Shown: piece by piece, positions 35,575 to 44,868 of the stretch
Layout: each line of letters opens with the position of its first letter
Numbering within the stretch: position 1 is the stretch's first letter
NCBI GenBank assembly: GCA_023411795.1
Contig: JAEYOK010000016.1
Location: forward strand, 222,313-286,312
Source of the DNA: Bacillota bacterium
Lineage (GTDB): Bacteria > Bacillota > Clostridia > DSM-8532
Length of the DNA: 64,000 bases
Direction of reading: 5' to 3'
The notes under the pieces: generated by a model
What the model was told of the DNA's origin: nothing
What the model saw: the letters and a program-made list of their open reading frames with translations, nothing else
Databases searched by the model: none
Program-made: the position numbers and the translations under genes

Positions 35575-37617
35575 ATGTCTAAAGCTGGAAAGCGGACTGG
35601 TCTTCTCAGAAAAATAAAAATCCAGCTACGTTTGATAGTATCATATCTTACTCTATCTATTGTACCGTTGCTTGTAGTTGGGATAATCTCCTTCAGCAGT
35701 GTTAGCTCAATATTATCAAGTGTTATTAAGCAATATACAACACAGGTGATTAATCAGTTCGGTGATAATGTCACAAAAGAGATGCAAATGGCAATGGATG
35801 TTGCTAATTCATTTGTCAACTCTAACATGGTTCAGTCTGATTACTCTAAGTATAACAGTTTGGGGAGATTCGATAGAATCAATTTAAATAATGATATATT
35901 GAAGGAGTTGACTCTGAAGGTATCTCAGAATTCTAGACTTTCCGGAATTACGTTTTATCCAAGTTCAGGTGAAAGTGCTATTTATTCAGGCAGCCAGGAT
36001 TTTGGAGTTTCACATACTGAGCTGGCTGAGAGATTAGCCTCAGAATCCGTACCATCCAAATGGTATGTTGATGAAACAGGCCGTCTGGTTTTTGCTAGAA
36101 AAACTACAGTCATAGCTTCAGGTGGTAATTTAGGTACTATTTTTGTCTATATAAATCCTACTCTATTAGCTAAATCCTTTAATGAGCTTAAGCTGGGAGA
36201 TTCGGTAGAAGTGCTATTTCTTACTGAGGAAGGTCAAACCATTTATTCAAACAATGTGGACTATCAGATTGGCTCAATTTATTCGGACACCTCAATTATC
36301 GATGCTATTAAAACCGGACAGGATTTAGAAGGCGAAAGCCGGAAGAGCTTTGAAGCTGATCTTGGGAATGGTTTATACTGTAACTATTATAAAGTAGATA
36401 AAACCCCCTTTTATGTGGCCATAAAAATACCTGATTCATTTTTGACCTCAGCAGCTAAAGTAGTAGGAAAGCAAATAGGAACTGTAGCCGCTGTTGCAAT
36501 TGCTATTGGGTTAGTGGTTGGATTTGTTGTATCAAAGACTATTTCAAAACCTTTATTGAAATTAGTCGAAATGATGAGAAAAACAAAACAGGGAGATTTA
36601 ACCAAGGTTGTAGAAGATAACAGTAATGATGAAATAGGAGAGGTAATTTCAAATTATAACGAAGTCGTTATCAACATTAAGGAATTAATACGTAGGGTTC
36701 AAATATCTTGTGTCAAAGTAACTGAGAGTTCAAACAAGATCTCAGCTTTAGCTGAGCAGACTAATATTTCTTCTGAGCAAATAGCTAATACTATGCAGGA
36801 AGTGGCTAGGGGTTCAACCGAGCAAGCTGGAGAAGCTATGCAAAGTGTAGATTATATGAATGAATTATCCGAAGGGATGAATAAGGTTACTTCCGACTTA
36901 AACGAAATTCTAGAGTTGATTTCCAAAACAGAGGGTGTCACTACAAATGCTATTTCCAAGGTAAAATTACTAAATGATAAGGCTGTTGATGCTAAGACAG
37001 CTTCAGAGAAGATCGTTGAAGAGATAGGCAGTTTAAATAATGATATTAAAAATATCAATAATATTGTTAAGATAATTGTTCAGATAGCAGAACAGACTAA
37101 CCTTCTTTCATTAAATGCGGCTATAGAAGCTGCTCGAGCCGGTGAAGCCGGTCGTGGTTTTGCAGTCGTTGCTGGTGAAATTAATAAGCTAGCTGATCAA
37201 TCAAAGAACTCATCTAAGATGATTGGTGATATAATTAAATCTATAAATATGAAAGCCGAACATGCAGTATTGGAAGCAAACAGTGCCCATGGAACAATTG
37301 TTGATCAAATGAGAGCTGTTGAACAAACCGATACAGCTTTTTATGATATCACTGTTTCTATGAAGGAAATTGCTGATCTTATGCACAATATGGAGATATC
37401 AGTCGAGAATATTCAATCCTTAAAGACAAAAACACAATTGTCTATGGAAAATATCTCGAGTGTATCCGAGGAATCGGCAGCTATAACGGAAGAAGTATCA
37501 GCGGCAACCGATGAGCAAAAGACTGGTGCGCAAAAGCTAACTAATCTATCAAAGGAAATGAATAAGACAGCGGTTGATTTAGAAGAAGCAGTTTCTCTGT
37601 TTACTGTAGAAGGTTAA
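35575..37617 (+). CDS. Methyl-accepting chemotaxis protein
   Basis: The 680-residue receptor has an N-terminal span (about 18-42), an outside sensor region to about 300 that looks like a double Cache domain, a second span (about 300-320), a HAMP segment (KPLLKLVEMMRKTKQGDLTKV) and a long coiled signalling region. The conserved tip is at about 504-545 (AEQTNLLSLNAAIEAARAGEAGRGFAVVA). It starts at ATG 35575 behind AAGGAGG, 44 bases after the GH2 gene. A chemoreceptor inside a sugar operon probably swims the cell toward the same compound, either by direct Cache binding or through the lipoprotein. Confidence 0.93.
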   Translation: MSKAGKRTGLLRKIKIQLRLIVSYLTLSIVPLLVVGIISFSSVSSILSSVIKQYTTQVINQFGDNVTKEMQMAMDVANSFVNSNMVQSDYSKYNSLGRFDRINLNNDILKELTLKVSQNSRLSGITFYPSSGESAIYSGSQDFGVSHTELAERLASESVPSKWYVDETGRLVFARKTTVIASGGNLGTIFVYINPTLLAKSFNELKLGDSVEVLFLTEEGQTIYSNNVDYQIGSIYSDTSIIDAIKTGQDLEGESRKSFEADLGNGLYCNYYKVDKTPFYVAIKIPDSFLTSAAKVVGKQIGTVAAVAIAIGLVVGFVVSKTISKPLLKLVEMMRKTKQGDLTKVVEDNSNDEIGEVISNYNEVVINIKELIRRVQISCVKVTESSNKISALAEQTNISSEQIANTMQEVARGSTEQAGEAMQSVDYMNELSEGMNKVTSDLNEILELISKTEGVTTNAISKVKLLNDKAVDAKTASEKIVEEIGSLNNDIKNINNIVKIIVQIAEQTNLLSLNAAIEAARAGEAGRGFAVVAGEINKLADQSKNSSKMIGDIIKSINMKAEHAVLEANSAHGTIVDQMRAVEQTDTAFYDITVSMKEIADLMHNMEISVENIQSLKTKTQLSMENISSVSEESAAITEEVSAATDEQKTGAQKLTNLSKEMNKTAVDLEEAVSLFTVEG

Positions 37618-37644
37618 AATAATAATAGAAGAGGGGGGTTATAA

Positions 37645-39144
37645 TTGAGACGGTTAATACTATCCTTGGATCAAGGAACAACGAGTTCCCGGGCTATTTT
37701 GTTTGATGTGAATTGTAACATCATCAGTAGTGTTCAATACGAGTTCAAACAGATATATCCGGCTCCCGGATATGTTGAGCATGATCCAATGGATATACTG
37801 AATTCTCAGTTGAGAGCAGCAGAGGATGTTTTAAAAAATGCGGATGTAAAGCCTGGAGAAGTTATTGCCATTGGTATAACCAATCAGCGGGAAACTTCTA
37901 TTGTGTGGGAGAAAGCCACCGGTAAACCGGTCTATAATGCCATAGTATGGCAGTGTAGAAGAACCGCTCCTCTCTGCGAAAAATTAGTCAAAGCGGGACT
38001 TAGTGAGCATGTGAGCAATACCACGGGTCTGGCAATTGACGCATATTTTTCGGCTACAAAAATACGCTATATCCTGGATCATATACCAAATGGACAGGAA
38101 CGCGCAGAACGCGGAGAGCTATTGTTTGGCACAGTAGATTCATGGTTAATTTGGAATCTTACCGGAAGGCATGCCACAGACTATTCAAATGCCGCTCGTA
38201 CTATGCTTTTTAATATTCATACTCTTGAATATGACAGCATTCTCTTATCCCACCTAAATATACCTTGCGGTATTTTACCCGAGGTTTTACCTTCAAGCTA
38301 TGTTTTTGGAATGGTTAAGCCCAATCTTCCGGGGCTTGATCTTATTGCCGGTGTACCTGTTGCAGGTGTGGCGGGAGATCAACAGGCAGCATTATTTGGA
38401 CAGACCTGTTTCTCACCCGGTCAGGCAAAATGCACATATGGAACAGGTAGTTTTCTCATGATGCAGACGGGATGCACTCCTGTTAAGAGTAATAATCGTT
38501 TATTGACAACGATTGCATGGGGAATAGGAAACGAAGTCTGTTATGCCCTAGAAGGTAGTGTGTTCAATGCAGGTAGCTCAATTAAGTGGCTGCAAAACGA
38601 AATGGGCTTAATTTCAAATTCTCACGAAATTGATGTTTTGGCTGAATCAGTTAAGACTTCGGGAGGGCTATATTTCGTATCGGCATTTACAGGACTTGGT
38701 GCTCCTCACTGGGATATGTATGCAAGAGGCACTATGATAGGTATTACAAGAGCCACCAACAAGGCTGAAGTATGTCGTGCCGTATTGGATGGTATTGCAT
38801 ACCAGGTTTATGATTTAGCTCACACTATGGAAGAAGATAGCGGGCGTCCATTGCTTGAGATTAAAGCCGACGGCGGAGTATCGGTATCAAATGTAATGCT
38901 ACAATTCCAAGCTGACTTATTGAACACTCCTGTGAATAGAGCTAAATGCGTAGAGTCAACGGCTCTGGGTGTTACTTTCTTAGCAGGACTTGCAATAGGT
39001 GAGTATAAGGATCTGGACGATATTAAAAAACGATGGGAAAGTGAGCGTATCTTTATTCCCGAAATGGATGAAAACCAAAGAAATTCATGTATAAATGGCT
39101 GGCATAACGCAGTAAAAAGAGCACTAAATTGGGAGGGGAAATAA
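37645..39144 (+). CDS. glpK: Glycerol kinase
   Basis: This enzyme makes glycerol 3-phosphate from glycerol and ATP. The 499-residue product starts at TTG 37645 behind GAGGGGGG and is collinear with E. coli GlpK: LSLDQGTTSSRAI, ITNQRETSIVWEK (the Arg-Glu glycerol pair), AIVWQCRRT, the Tyr of YFSATK, GVAGDQQAALFGQ, FTGLGAPHWD. These identify a real glycerol kinase rather than another FGGY sugar kinase. The HFYG/HFFG loop histidine that is phosphorylated by the PTS in most Firmicutes is absent (PNLPGLDLIAG instead). No glpF or glpD is nearby. Its place in a galactoside cluster suggests glycerol released from a galactosylglycerol. Confidence 0.95.
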   Translation: MRRLILSLDQGTTSSRAILFDVNCNIISSVQYEFKQIYPAPGYVEHDPMDILNSQLRAAEDVLKNADVKPGEVIAIGITNQRETSIVWEKATGKPVYNAIVWQCRRTAPLCEKLVKAGLSEHVSNTTGLAIDAYFSATKIRYILDHIPNGQERAERGELLFGTVDSWLIWNLTGRHATDYSNAARTMLFNIHTLEYDSILLSHLNIPCGILPEVLPSSYVFGMVKPNLPGLDLIAGVPVAGVAGDQQAALFGQTCFSPGQAKCTYGTGSFLMMQTGCTPVKSNNRLLTTIAWGIGNEVCYALEGSVFNAGSSIKWLQNEMGLISNSHEIDVLAESVKTSGGLYFVSAFTGLGAPHWDMYARGTMIGITRATNKAEVCRAVLDGIAYQVYDLAHTMEEDSGRPLLEIKADGGVSVSNVMLQFQADLLNTPVNRAKCVESTALGVTFLAGLAIGEYKDLDDIKKRWESERIFIPEMDENQRNSCINGWHNAVKRALNWEGK

Positions 39145-40257
39145 ATGGAAAAAAGACCGTATGTATTATGGGAACTGATGAATTCATTTTTAATTGACGC
39201 CTTCGTAGGCTATGGCGTACCCAGGGAGGATGCCGAAATATGTGCCGATGTGTTGCTCGAAAGTGATCGTAGAGGTATTGAAAGCCACGGGTGTAACAGG
39301 TTTAAGCCAATTTACATCGATCGTATTGTAGATGGTATTCAAAAACCCGTAACCAAAATTGATATCCTCAAGGAAACCGCGACCACAGCCGTTCTGGATG
39401 CAAATGACGGAATGGGTATGGTAGTAAGCCATAAAGCGATGGAAATGGCTATTGAAAAGGCGAAGAAGTATGGTCTGAGTATGGTAGCCGTACGTAATTC
39501 CACTCACTACGGAATAGCCGGATACTGGACAACTATGGCAACCAAAGCCGGTATGATTGGTATAACAGGAACTAATGCTCGCCCATCAATCGCTCCGACT
39601 TTTGGCGTTGAGAATATGCTCGGTACAAATCCTTTGACAATAGGCCTGCCTACAGACGAAGAATTTCCTTTCGTTCTGGACTGTGCAACCTCTATAAGCC
39701 AGCGCGGAAAAATCGAGTATTATGCTCGTAACGGAATGGATACTCCGAAAGGCATGGTTATCGGAGAAGACGGTCAAGCAATGACTGACAGTATTCAAAT
39801 TCTTAAGGATTTGACCTCCGGAAAAGCCGCTCTCGCTCCTCTTGGAGGAATCGGTGAAGAAATGGCCGGTTATAAGGGTTATGGGTATGCCACAGTAGTG
39901 GAAGTACTTTCAGCTGCTCTTCAGGCAGGAAGCTTCCTAAAAACACTTACGGGAATAGATGAACAAGGTAAAAAAATGCCGTACCATCTGGGACACTTTT
40001 TCCTTGTTATTGACCCTGAAGCTTTTATGGGCTTGGATACTTTTAAAAAGATCTGCGGAGATATTATGCGTGAATTAAGGGCTTCTAAAAAAGCTCCGGG
40101 TCAAGAACGCATATATACTGCAGGTGAAAAAGAATATCTTGTATGGCTTGAAAGAAAAGACAAGGGAGTACCTGTCGGTGAAGCCGTTCAGAAAGAGATT
40201 CTTACAGTACGTGATAGTTTAGGATTGCCATATGTATTCCCATTTGAAAAGGTATGA
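39145..40257 (+). CDS. Malate/L-lactate dehydrogenase-like oxidoreductase (Ldh_2 family)
   Basis: The 370-residue protein starts at ATG 39145, directly after the glycerol kinase stop, behind GGGAGGGG. ESHGCNRF, RNSTHYGIAGYW, TGTNARPSIAPTFG, LGTNPLTIGLP and DCATSI are the conserved features of the Ldh_2 (YlbC/MlcD/ComC) family, which uses NAD(P)H on 2-oxo or 2-hydroxy acids such as malate, sulfolactate or ureidoglycolate. The malic enzyme gene that follows makes malate or oxaloacetate the most likely substrate. It is not related to classical Mdh. Confidence 0.9.
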   Translation: MEKRPYVLWELMNSFLIDAFVGYGVPREDAEICADVLLESDRRGIESHGCNRFKPIYIDRIVDGIQKPVTKIDILKETATTAVLDANDGMGMVVSHKAMEMAIEKAKKYGLSMVAVRNSTHYGIAGYWTTMATKAGMIGITGTNARPSIAPTFGVENMLGTNPLTIGLPTDEEFPFVLDCATSISQRGKIEYYARNGMDTPKGMVIGEDGQAMTDSIQILKDLTSGKAALAPLGGIGEEMAGYKGYGYATVVEVLSAALQAGSFLKTLTGIDEQGKKMPYHLGHFFLVIDPEAFMGLDTFKKICGDIMRELRASKKAPGQERIYTAGEKEYLVWLERKDKGVPVGEAVQKEILTVRDSLGLPYVFPFEKV

Positions 40258-40266
40258 GGTGAAATT

Positions 40267-41442
40267 ATGGATTACGCAAAAGAGTCATTGAGATTACACA
40301 ACGAATGGAAAGGGAAGATTGAAGTAGTCGCTACTGTTCCGGTAGAAAGTAAAGAGAATTTATCTCTTGCTTATACACCGGGTGTTGCACAACCGTGTCT
40401 GGAGATTCAAAAGGATGTTAACTTAAGCTATGAGCTGACAAGGCGTCATAATTTGTGTTTGGTTGTTACCGACGGAACTGCTGTACTTGGTTTGGGCGAT
40501 ATCGGACCCGAAGCAGGTATGCCGGTTATGGAAGGCAAATGTGTATTATTTAAGAAATTCGGCGATGTTGATGCATTCCCTCTATGTATTAAATCAAAAG
40601 ATGTTGATGAAATTGTCAACACCATATATTTAATAAGCGGCAGCTTCGGAGGAGTAAATCTTGAGGATATAGCAGCTCCCAGATGCTTTGAGATTGAGAA
40701 AAAGCTAAAGGAAATGTGTGATATTCCGATATTCCATGACGACCAGCACGGTACTGCCGTTGTTACCCTTGCAGGGCTTATTAACGCACTAAAAATAGTT
40801 AATAAGAAAAAAGAAGATGTAAAAATAGTTATTAACGGTGCCGGGGCAGCAGCTATCTCAATTACCAAGCTGCTTATAAGTGACGGATTTAAGGATATTA
40901 CCCTATGCGATAGATCCGGTGCAATTTATGAAGGCCGTAAGGAAGGCATGAATCCGGTAAAGGATGAAATGGCGCAAATTACAAACAGAAAGCAAATTAA
41001 AGGAACATTAAAAGATGCTCTGGTAGGCGCGGATGTATTCATAGGTGTTTCAGCTCCTGGTGCAGTAAACGCCGAAATGGTTAAAACCATGGCTGACGAT
41101 GCCATCATATTTGCATGTGCTAACCCTACTCCCGAGATATTCCCTGATGATGCAAAAGCAGGTGGGGCGAAGGTTATAGCAACAGGCAGAAGCGATTATC
41201 CAAACCAGATTAATAATGTGCTTGCTTTCCCGGGAATTTTCCGCGGTACTTTTGATGTCAGGGCAAGTGATATAAACGATGAAATGAAAATAGCTGCATC
41301 ATATGCATTAGCGGGCCTTATAACCCCTGAAGAGCTTTCTGTGGAGTACATCATTCCGGCGCCTTTTGATCCAAGAGTAGCTAAGGCTGTCGCCAAAGCA
41401 GTAGCAGAAGCGGCTAGAAAATCAGGCGTAGCAAGGATATAA
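40267..41442 (+). CDS. NAD(P)-dependent malic enzyme
   Basis: This cytoplasmic enzyme oxidatively decarboxylates malate to pyruvate. The 391-residue short form shows LAYTPGVAQPCLEI, the metal region GGVNLEDIAAPRCFEIE, IPIFHDDQHGTAVV, and the nucleotide-binding VINGAGAAAISI. It is about the size of the bacterial short-type malic enzymes and lacks the phosphotransacetylase tail of the long MaeB form. ATG 40267 has GGTGAAA upstream, nine bases after the Ldh_2 stop. Together the pair can convert oxaloacetate to malate to pyruvate, moving electrons between NADH and NADPH pools. A similar malate route is described in cellulolytic Clostridia. Confidence 0.95.
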   Translation: MDYAKESLRLHNEWKGKIEVVATVPVESKENLSLAYTPGVAQPCLEIQKDVNLSYELTRRHNLCLVVTDGTAVLGLGDIGPEAGMPVMEGKCVLFKKFGDVDAFPLCIKSKDVDEIVNTIYLISGSFGGVNLEDIAAPRCFEIEKKLKEMCDIPIFHDDQHGTAVVTLAGLINALKIVNKKKEDVKIVINGAGAAAISITKLLISDGFKDITLCDRSGAIYEGRKEGMNPVKDEMAQITNRKQIKGTLKDALVGADVFIGVSAPGAVNAEMVKTMADDAIIFACANPTPEIFPDDAKAGGAKVIATGRSDYPNQINNVLAFPGIFRGTFDVRASDINDEMKIAASYALAGLITPEELSVEYIIPAPFDPRVAKAVAKAVAEAARKSGVARI

Positions 41443-41495
41443 ATGAAGATGCTTCAGGGTGCGGCCATATTTTAAGGATAGGGAATTGAGATAAG

Positions 41496-42425
41496 ATGTG
41501 GATTATTTTTGTTATTCTAATTATTGCATTAGCAGCTTTGATTTTTATATCAAATCGTTTAGTTAACACCGTGATTCATGTCAGAAGACTTCGTATGGAG
41601 GATTGTATCTCTCAAGAGGAAGAAAAGGGAAACATATCATTACAATGGTATGAGAACCTTCACAAAGATGAGTTTAATGTTAAATCTCAGCATGGATATG
41701 ACCTCTATATGCAGTTGATTAAGCACCCTGAAGTTACAAAGAAAACAATAATTATTGTACATGGCTTCGGCTTCAATCTTGTGGGAAGCATCAAGTATTC
41801 CAGGATATTCTATGATATGGGATACAATGTGGTAATATATGATCACTGTAATTGTGGCCGTAGCGGTGGTGATATGACCACTATGGGCTATCGGGAAAAG
41901 GATGACCTTAAGACCATTGTTCAATACACTCAAAGTAAACTGGGTGAGGACATCGAAATCGGTATCCACGGAGAGTCCATGGGAGCATCAACAGCTTTGC
42001 TTTATGCGGCGGATAAACCCGGGTTGAGTTTTGTCATTGAAGATTGCGGATACTCTGATCTTACCGAGGAGCTTACCTATCAATTAAAGGCTAGACATAA
42101 CTTACCATACTTCCCGATTATACCTATAGCTAGTCTTATATGCAAATTACGGGCGGGATTTTACTTTTCGGAAGTATCACCCGCTCGTGATATAGCTGAC
42201 TCCAAAATAATTGAGAGTACACCAATTCTTTTTATTCATGGTAGCGATGATAAATTTACACTGCCTTATATGATGGATGATTTATATGAATCCAAAAAAG
42301 GTTTTAAGCGTAAGTACGTGGCTCAGGGAGCTGAGCATGCGCGAAGTTTTGTGGTGGACAAGGAAAAATATATAAGCGTAGTCAAAGACTTTTTAGAAGA
42401 GATTGGTTTTGCATCCAACAGCTAA
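41496..42425 (+). CDS. Membrane-anchored alpha/beta hydrolase
   Basis: The 309-residue protein has an N-terminal hydrophobic segment (about 1-22) that should anchor it with the body in or outside the membrane. The fold shows IIVHGFGFN (oxyanion loop), YDHCNCGRSGG, the nucleophile S161 in HGESMGAS, an aspartate in HGSDDKF and the histidine in AEHARSF. This is a complete Ser-Asp-His set. It resembles YqkD-type esterases, whose substrates are unknown. In this cluster it could remove acyl groups from a lipid-linked sugar, but that is only an inference. It starts at ATG 41496, 54 bases after the malic enzyme gene. Confidence 0.85.
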   Translation: MWIIFVILIIALAALIFISNRLVNTVIHVRRLRMEDCISQEEEKGNISLQWYENLHKDEFNVKSQHGYDLYMQLIKHPEVTKKTIIIVHGFGFNLVGSIKYSRIFYDMGYNVVIYDHCNCGRSGGDMTTMGYREKDDLKTIVQYTQSKLGEDIEIGIHGESMGASTALLYAADKPGLSFVIEDCGYSDLTEELTYQLKARHNLPYFPIIPIASLICKLRAGFYFSEVSPARDIADSKIIESTPILFIHGSDDKFTLPYMMDDLYESKKGFKRKYVAQGAEHARSFVVDKEKYISVVKDFLEEIGFASNS

Positions 42426-42522
42426 TATGCGTAATTATTTTATATAGTTTACGCTTATTATATTTTTAGCTGATTTTAGCTGAAGATTTACGGTGCAATA
42501 TATATTAGAAGGAGACATATAA

Positions 42523-44868
42523 ATGATTACAGTCAAAGATAATATTTTCAGACTGGACACGGCAAATACTACATATCTGTTTCGAATAACCAAATTCAAT
42601 CATTTAGAACATATTTATTATGGAAAGAGCCTGGATGAAGATGATCTTGCAGTGATGGCCCAAAAACAAACGATTGTAGTCGGCAATAGTGTTAATTATG
42701 ATGAATCCGACGATATATACGGCCTTGAGAATATGTGCCTGGAATGGTCTGATAATGGACGTGGAGACTATCGCCAAAGTCCGACAGAGCTGAAAATGCC
42801 AGATAACACATTTGTAAGTGATTTTGTCTATTGCTCCCATAAAATCGTTGATGGTTGTGTTCCTATGGACACACTTCCTTCGGCCTATGATGGTAATCAA
42901 ACCCTCGAAATAACTTTAAAGGACACAAGTTGTGATGTCTTTCTGGTTCTATATTATACTGTTTTTGAAAAAGCTAATTGTATTACCCGGCGAGGGGTTC
43001 TAAAAAACGAGAGCGATAACCCTCTTTTTATTCGTCGTATAATGAGCATGATGTTGGATTTGCCTGACGAAGCTTTTAATATGTTTACCCTTGATGGGGG
43101 CTGGATTAAGGAAGCTCATCTTCATAAGCGTTCTGTGCAACATGGAATAATAATAAATTCATCCACCACCGGTGGCAGCAGCAATAGACACAATCCAGCA
43201 ATTATGATTTCAAATGACGGCGCTACCCAGGATTACGGTCATGTATATGGCTTTAACCTGGTATACAGTGGGAATCATTATAGCAGCGTAGAGAAGAGTG
43301 GAAGGGATTTTGTCAGGGTTTCAATGGGAATAAACCCCCATTTGTTTGAGTGGAAACTAAATAAGAACGAATCTTTTGAAACACCTGAAGCTGTTATGAC
43401 CTTCAGTGATGAAGGTTTTAACGGTATGAGCCATAATATGCACGATTTTATTAATCGGAATATTGTAAGAGGTCAGTGGAAGGGAAAAGAGCGTCCTGTA
43501 TTATTTAATAATTGGGAAGCTACTTTTTTTGACTTCAACGAAGGGAAGCTTATTCAATTAGCCAAAAGTGCTAAGAATTTAGGGGCCGAGCTCTTCGTAC
43601 TGGACGACGGCTGGTTTGGTGATAGAAATAGTGATAAAGCGGGACTCGGAGATTATAATGTAAATAAAAAGAAATTCCCCAAAGGGATGAAGGCTTTTGC
43701 TGATAAAATACGTGAAATGGGGATGTATTTTGGTTTATGGTTCGAGCCGGAAATGATTAACCCGGACAGCAACTTATTTAGAGCTCATCCCGAATATGCG
43801 GTCAGGCACCCCGATAAAAAGCCGGTTATGGGAAGGAATCAGTTGGTGTTGGACTTATGTAATAAGGAAGTCCGCGATTATATAGTTGAGAATATGGGAG
43901 GCGTGTTAGATCAAGCCGGTGTTTCCTATGTTAAATGGGATATGAACAGACATATAGCCGAGGGTTGTTCACCTATTATAGAAAATCAAGGGGAGTTTTA
44001 TCATCGTTACATTATTGGACTTTATGATATATTGTCTCGCATCTTCGGACAACGTCCTCAAATTCTTCTTGAAAGCTGTTCGGCAGGAGGAAATAGATTT
44101 GACTTAGGAATGTTGTGCTACAGCCCTCAAATTTGGTCTTCCGATGACACTGACCCAATAGAAAGACTGAAGATTCAAGGTGGTTTATCTTATTTTTATC
44201 CGCCGTCAACCATGGGAGCCCATGTTTCTCAATCACCGCATCAACAGACTTTGCGAATTACACCTTTATCTACACGCTTTAACGTTGCTTGCTTTGGTTG
44301 CCTTGGATATGAGTTTGACTTAAAATATCTCACACCCGAGGAGAAAAAAGAAATCACCAATCAGATTGCTTTTTATAAGAAATACAGAAGAGTGTTCCAG
44401 TATGGTAAGTTCTCACGAATGGAATCCAGTAGCGGTAAAAGTAATAAAGTAATCTGGCAGTCTGTAGGTGAAGATGGAGATTTGGCAATGACAGGCTTTT
44501 TCCAGACTATCATTAACGCTGCAGAGAGCGATGATAAACTCGTAGTGAAAGGGCTAAAACCAGGGAGATATACAGTAAAAACACATCCGCAACAAATTCC
44601 AATTAAACGCTTTGGCGGACTTGTAAAACATATTTTACCTGTGCAATTAAACCCTGACGGGATAGTACTTCGTATGGCAAACAGTCTTTACAGCCTTAAC
44701 GATTGTGTTGAAGAATATGAATGCTCTGATAAGGCCTTAAAGGCTGGTATACCACTTAGTAGCCAATTCATAGGCACCGGATATAATAACAATGTACGTT
44801 TGCTTGGTGATTTTGGCTCTAATATATATATAACAACGGGGCTATCCCGGAGGGAGGAAAAAGAATAA
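42523..44868 (+). CDS. Alpha-galactosidase, glycoside hydrolase family 36
   Basis: The 781-residue enzyme has a beta-sandwich N-terminal domain (about 1-320), a TIM barrel and a C-terminal sheet domain. The nucleophile is D473 in YVKWDMNR and the acid/base is D541/D542 in WSSDDTDPIERL; FVLDDGWFG, LWFEPEMIN, LLESCSAGGNRFD and YYPPSTMGAHVS-like sequence are typical of GH36. There is no signal peptide. It hydrolyses alpha-galactosides such as melibiose, raffinose or alpha-galactosyl-glycerol. ATG 42523 has AGAAGGAG upstream. It overlaps the next gene by one base. Confidence 0.95.
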   Translation: MITVKDNIFRLDTANTTYLFRITKFNHLEHIYYGKSLDEDDLAVMAQKQTIVVGNSVNYDESDDIYGLENMCLEWSDNGRGDYRQSPTELKMPDNTFVSDFVYCSHKIVDGCVPMDTLPSAYDGNQTLEITLKDTSCDVFLVLYYTVFEKANCITRRGVLKNESDNPLFIRRIMSMMLDLPDEAFNMFTLDGGWIKEAHLHKRSVQHGIIINSSTTGGSSNRHNPAIMISNDGATQDYGHVYGFNLVYSGNHYSSVEKSGRDFVRVSMGINPHLFEWKLNKNESFETPEAVMTFSDEGFNGMSHNMHDFINRNIVRGQWKGKERPVLFNNWEATFFDFNEGKLIQLAKSAKNLGAELFVLDDGWFGDRNSDKAGLGDYNVNKKKFPKGMKAFADKIREMGMYFGLWFEPEMINPDSNLFRAHPEYAVRHPDKKPVMGRNQLVLDLCNKEVRDYIVENMGGVLDQAGVSYVKWDMNRHIAEGCSPIIENQGEFYHRYIIGLYDILSRIFGQRPQILLESCSAGGNRFDLGMLCYSPQIWSSDDTDPIERLKIQGGLSYFYPPSTMGAHVSQSPHQQTLRITPLSTRFNVACFGCLGYEFDLKYLTPEEKKEITNQIAFYKKYRRVFQYGKFSRMESSSGKSNKVIWQSVGEDGDLAMTGFFQTIINAAESDDKLVVKGLKPGRYTVKTHPQQIPIKRFGGLVKHILPVQLNPDGIVLRMANSLYSLNDCVEEYECSDKALKAGIPLSSQFIGTGYNNNVRLLGDFGSNIYITTGLSRREEKE

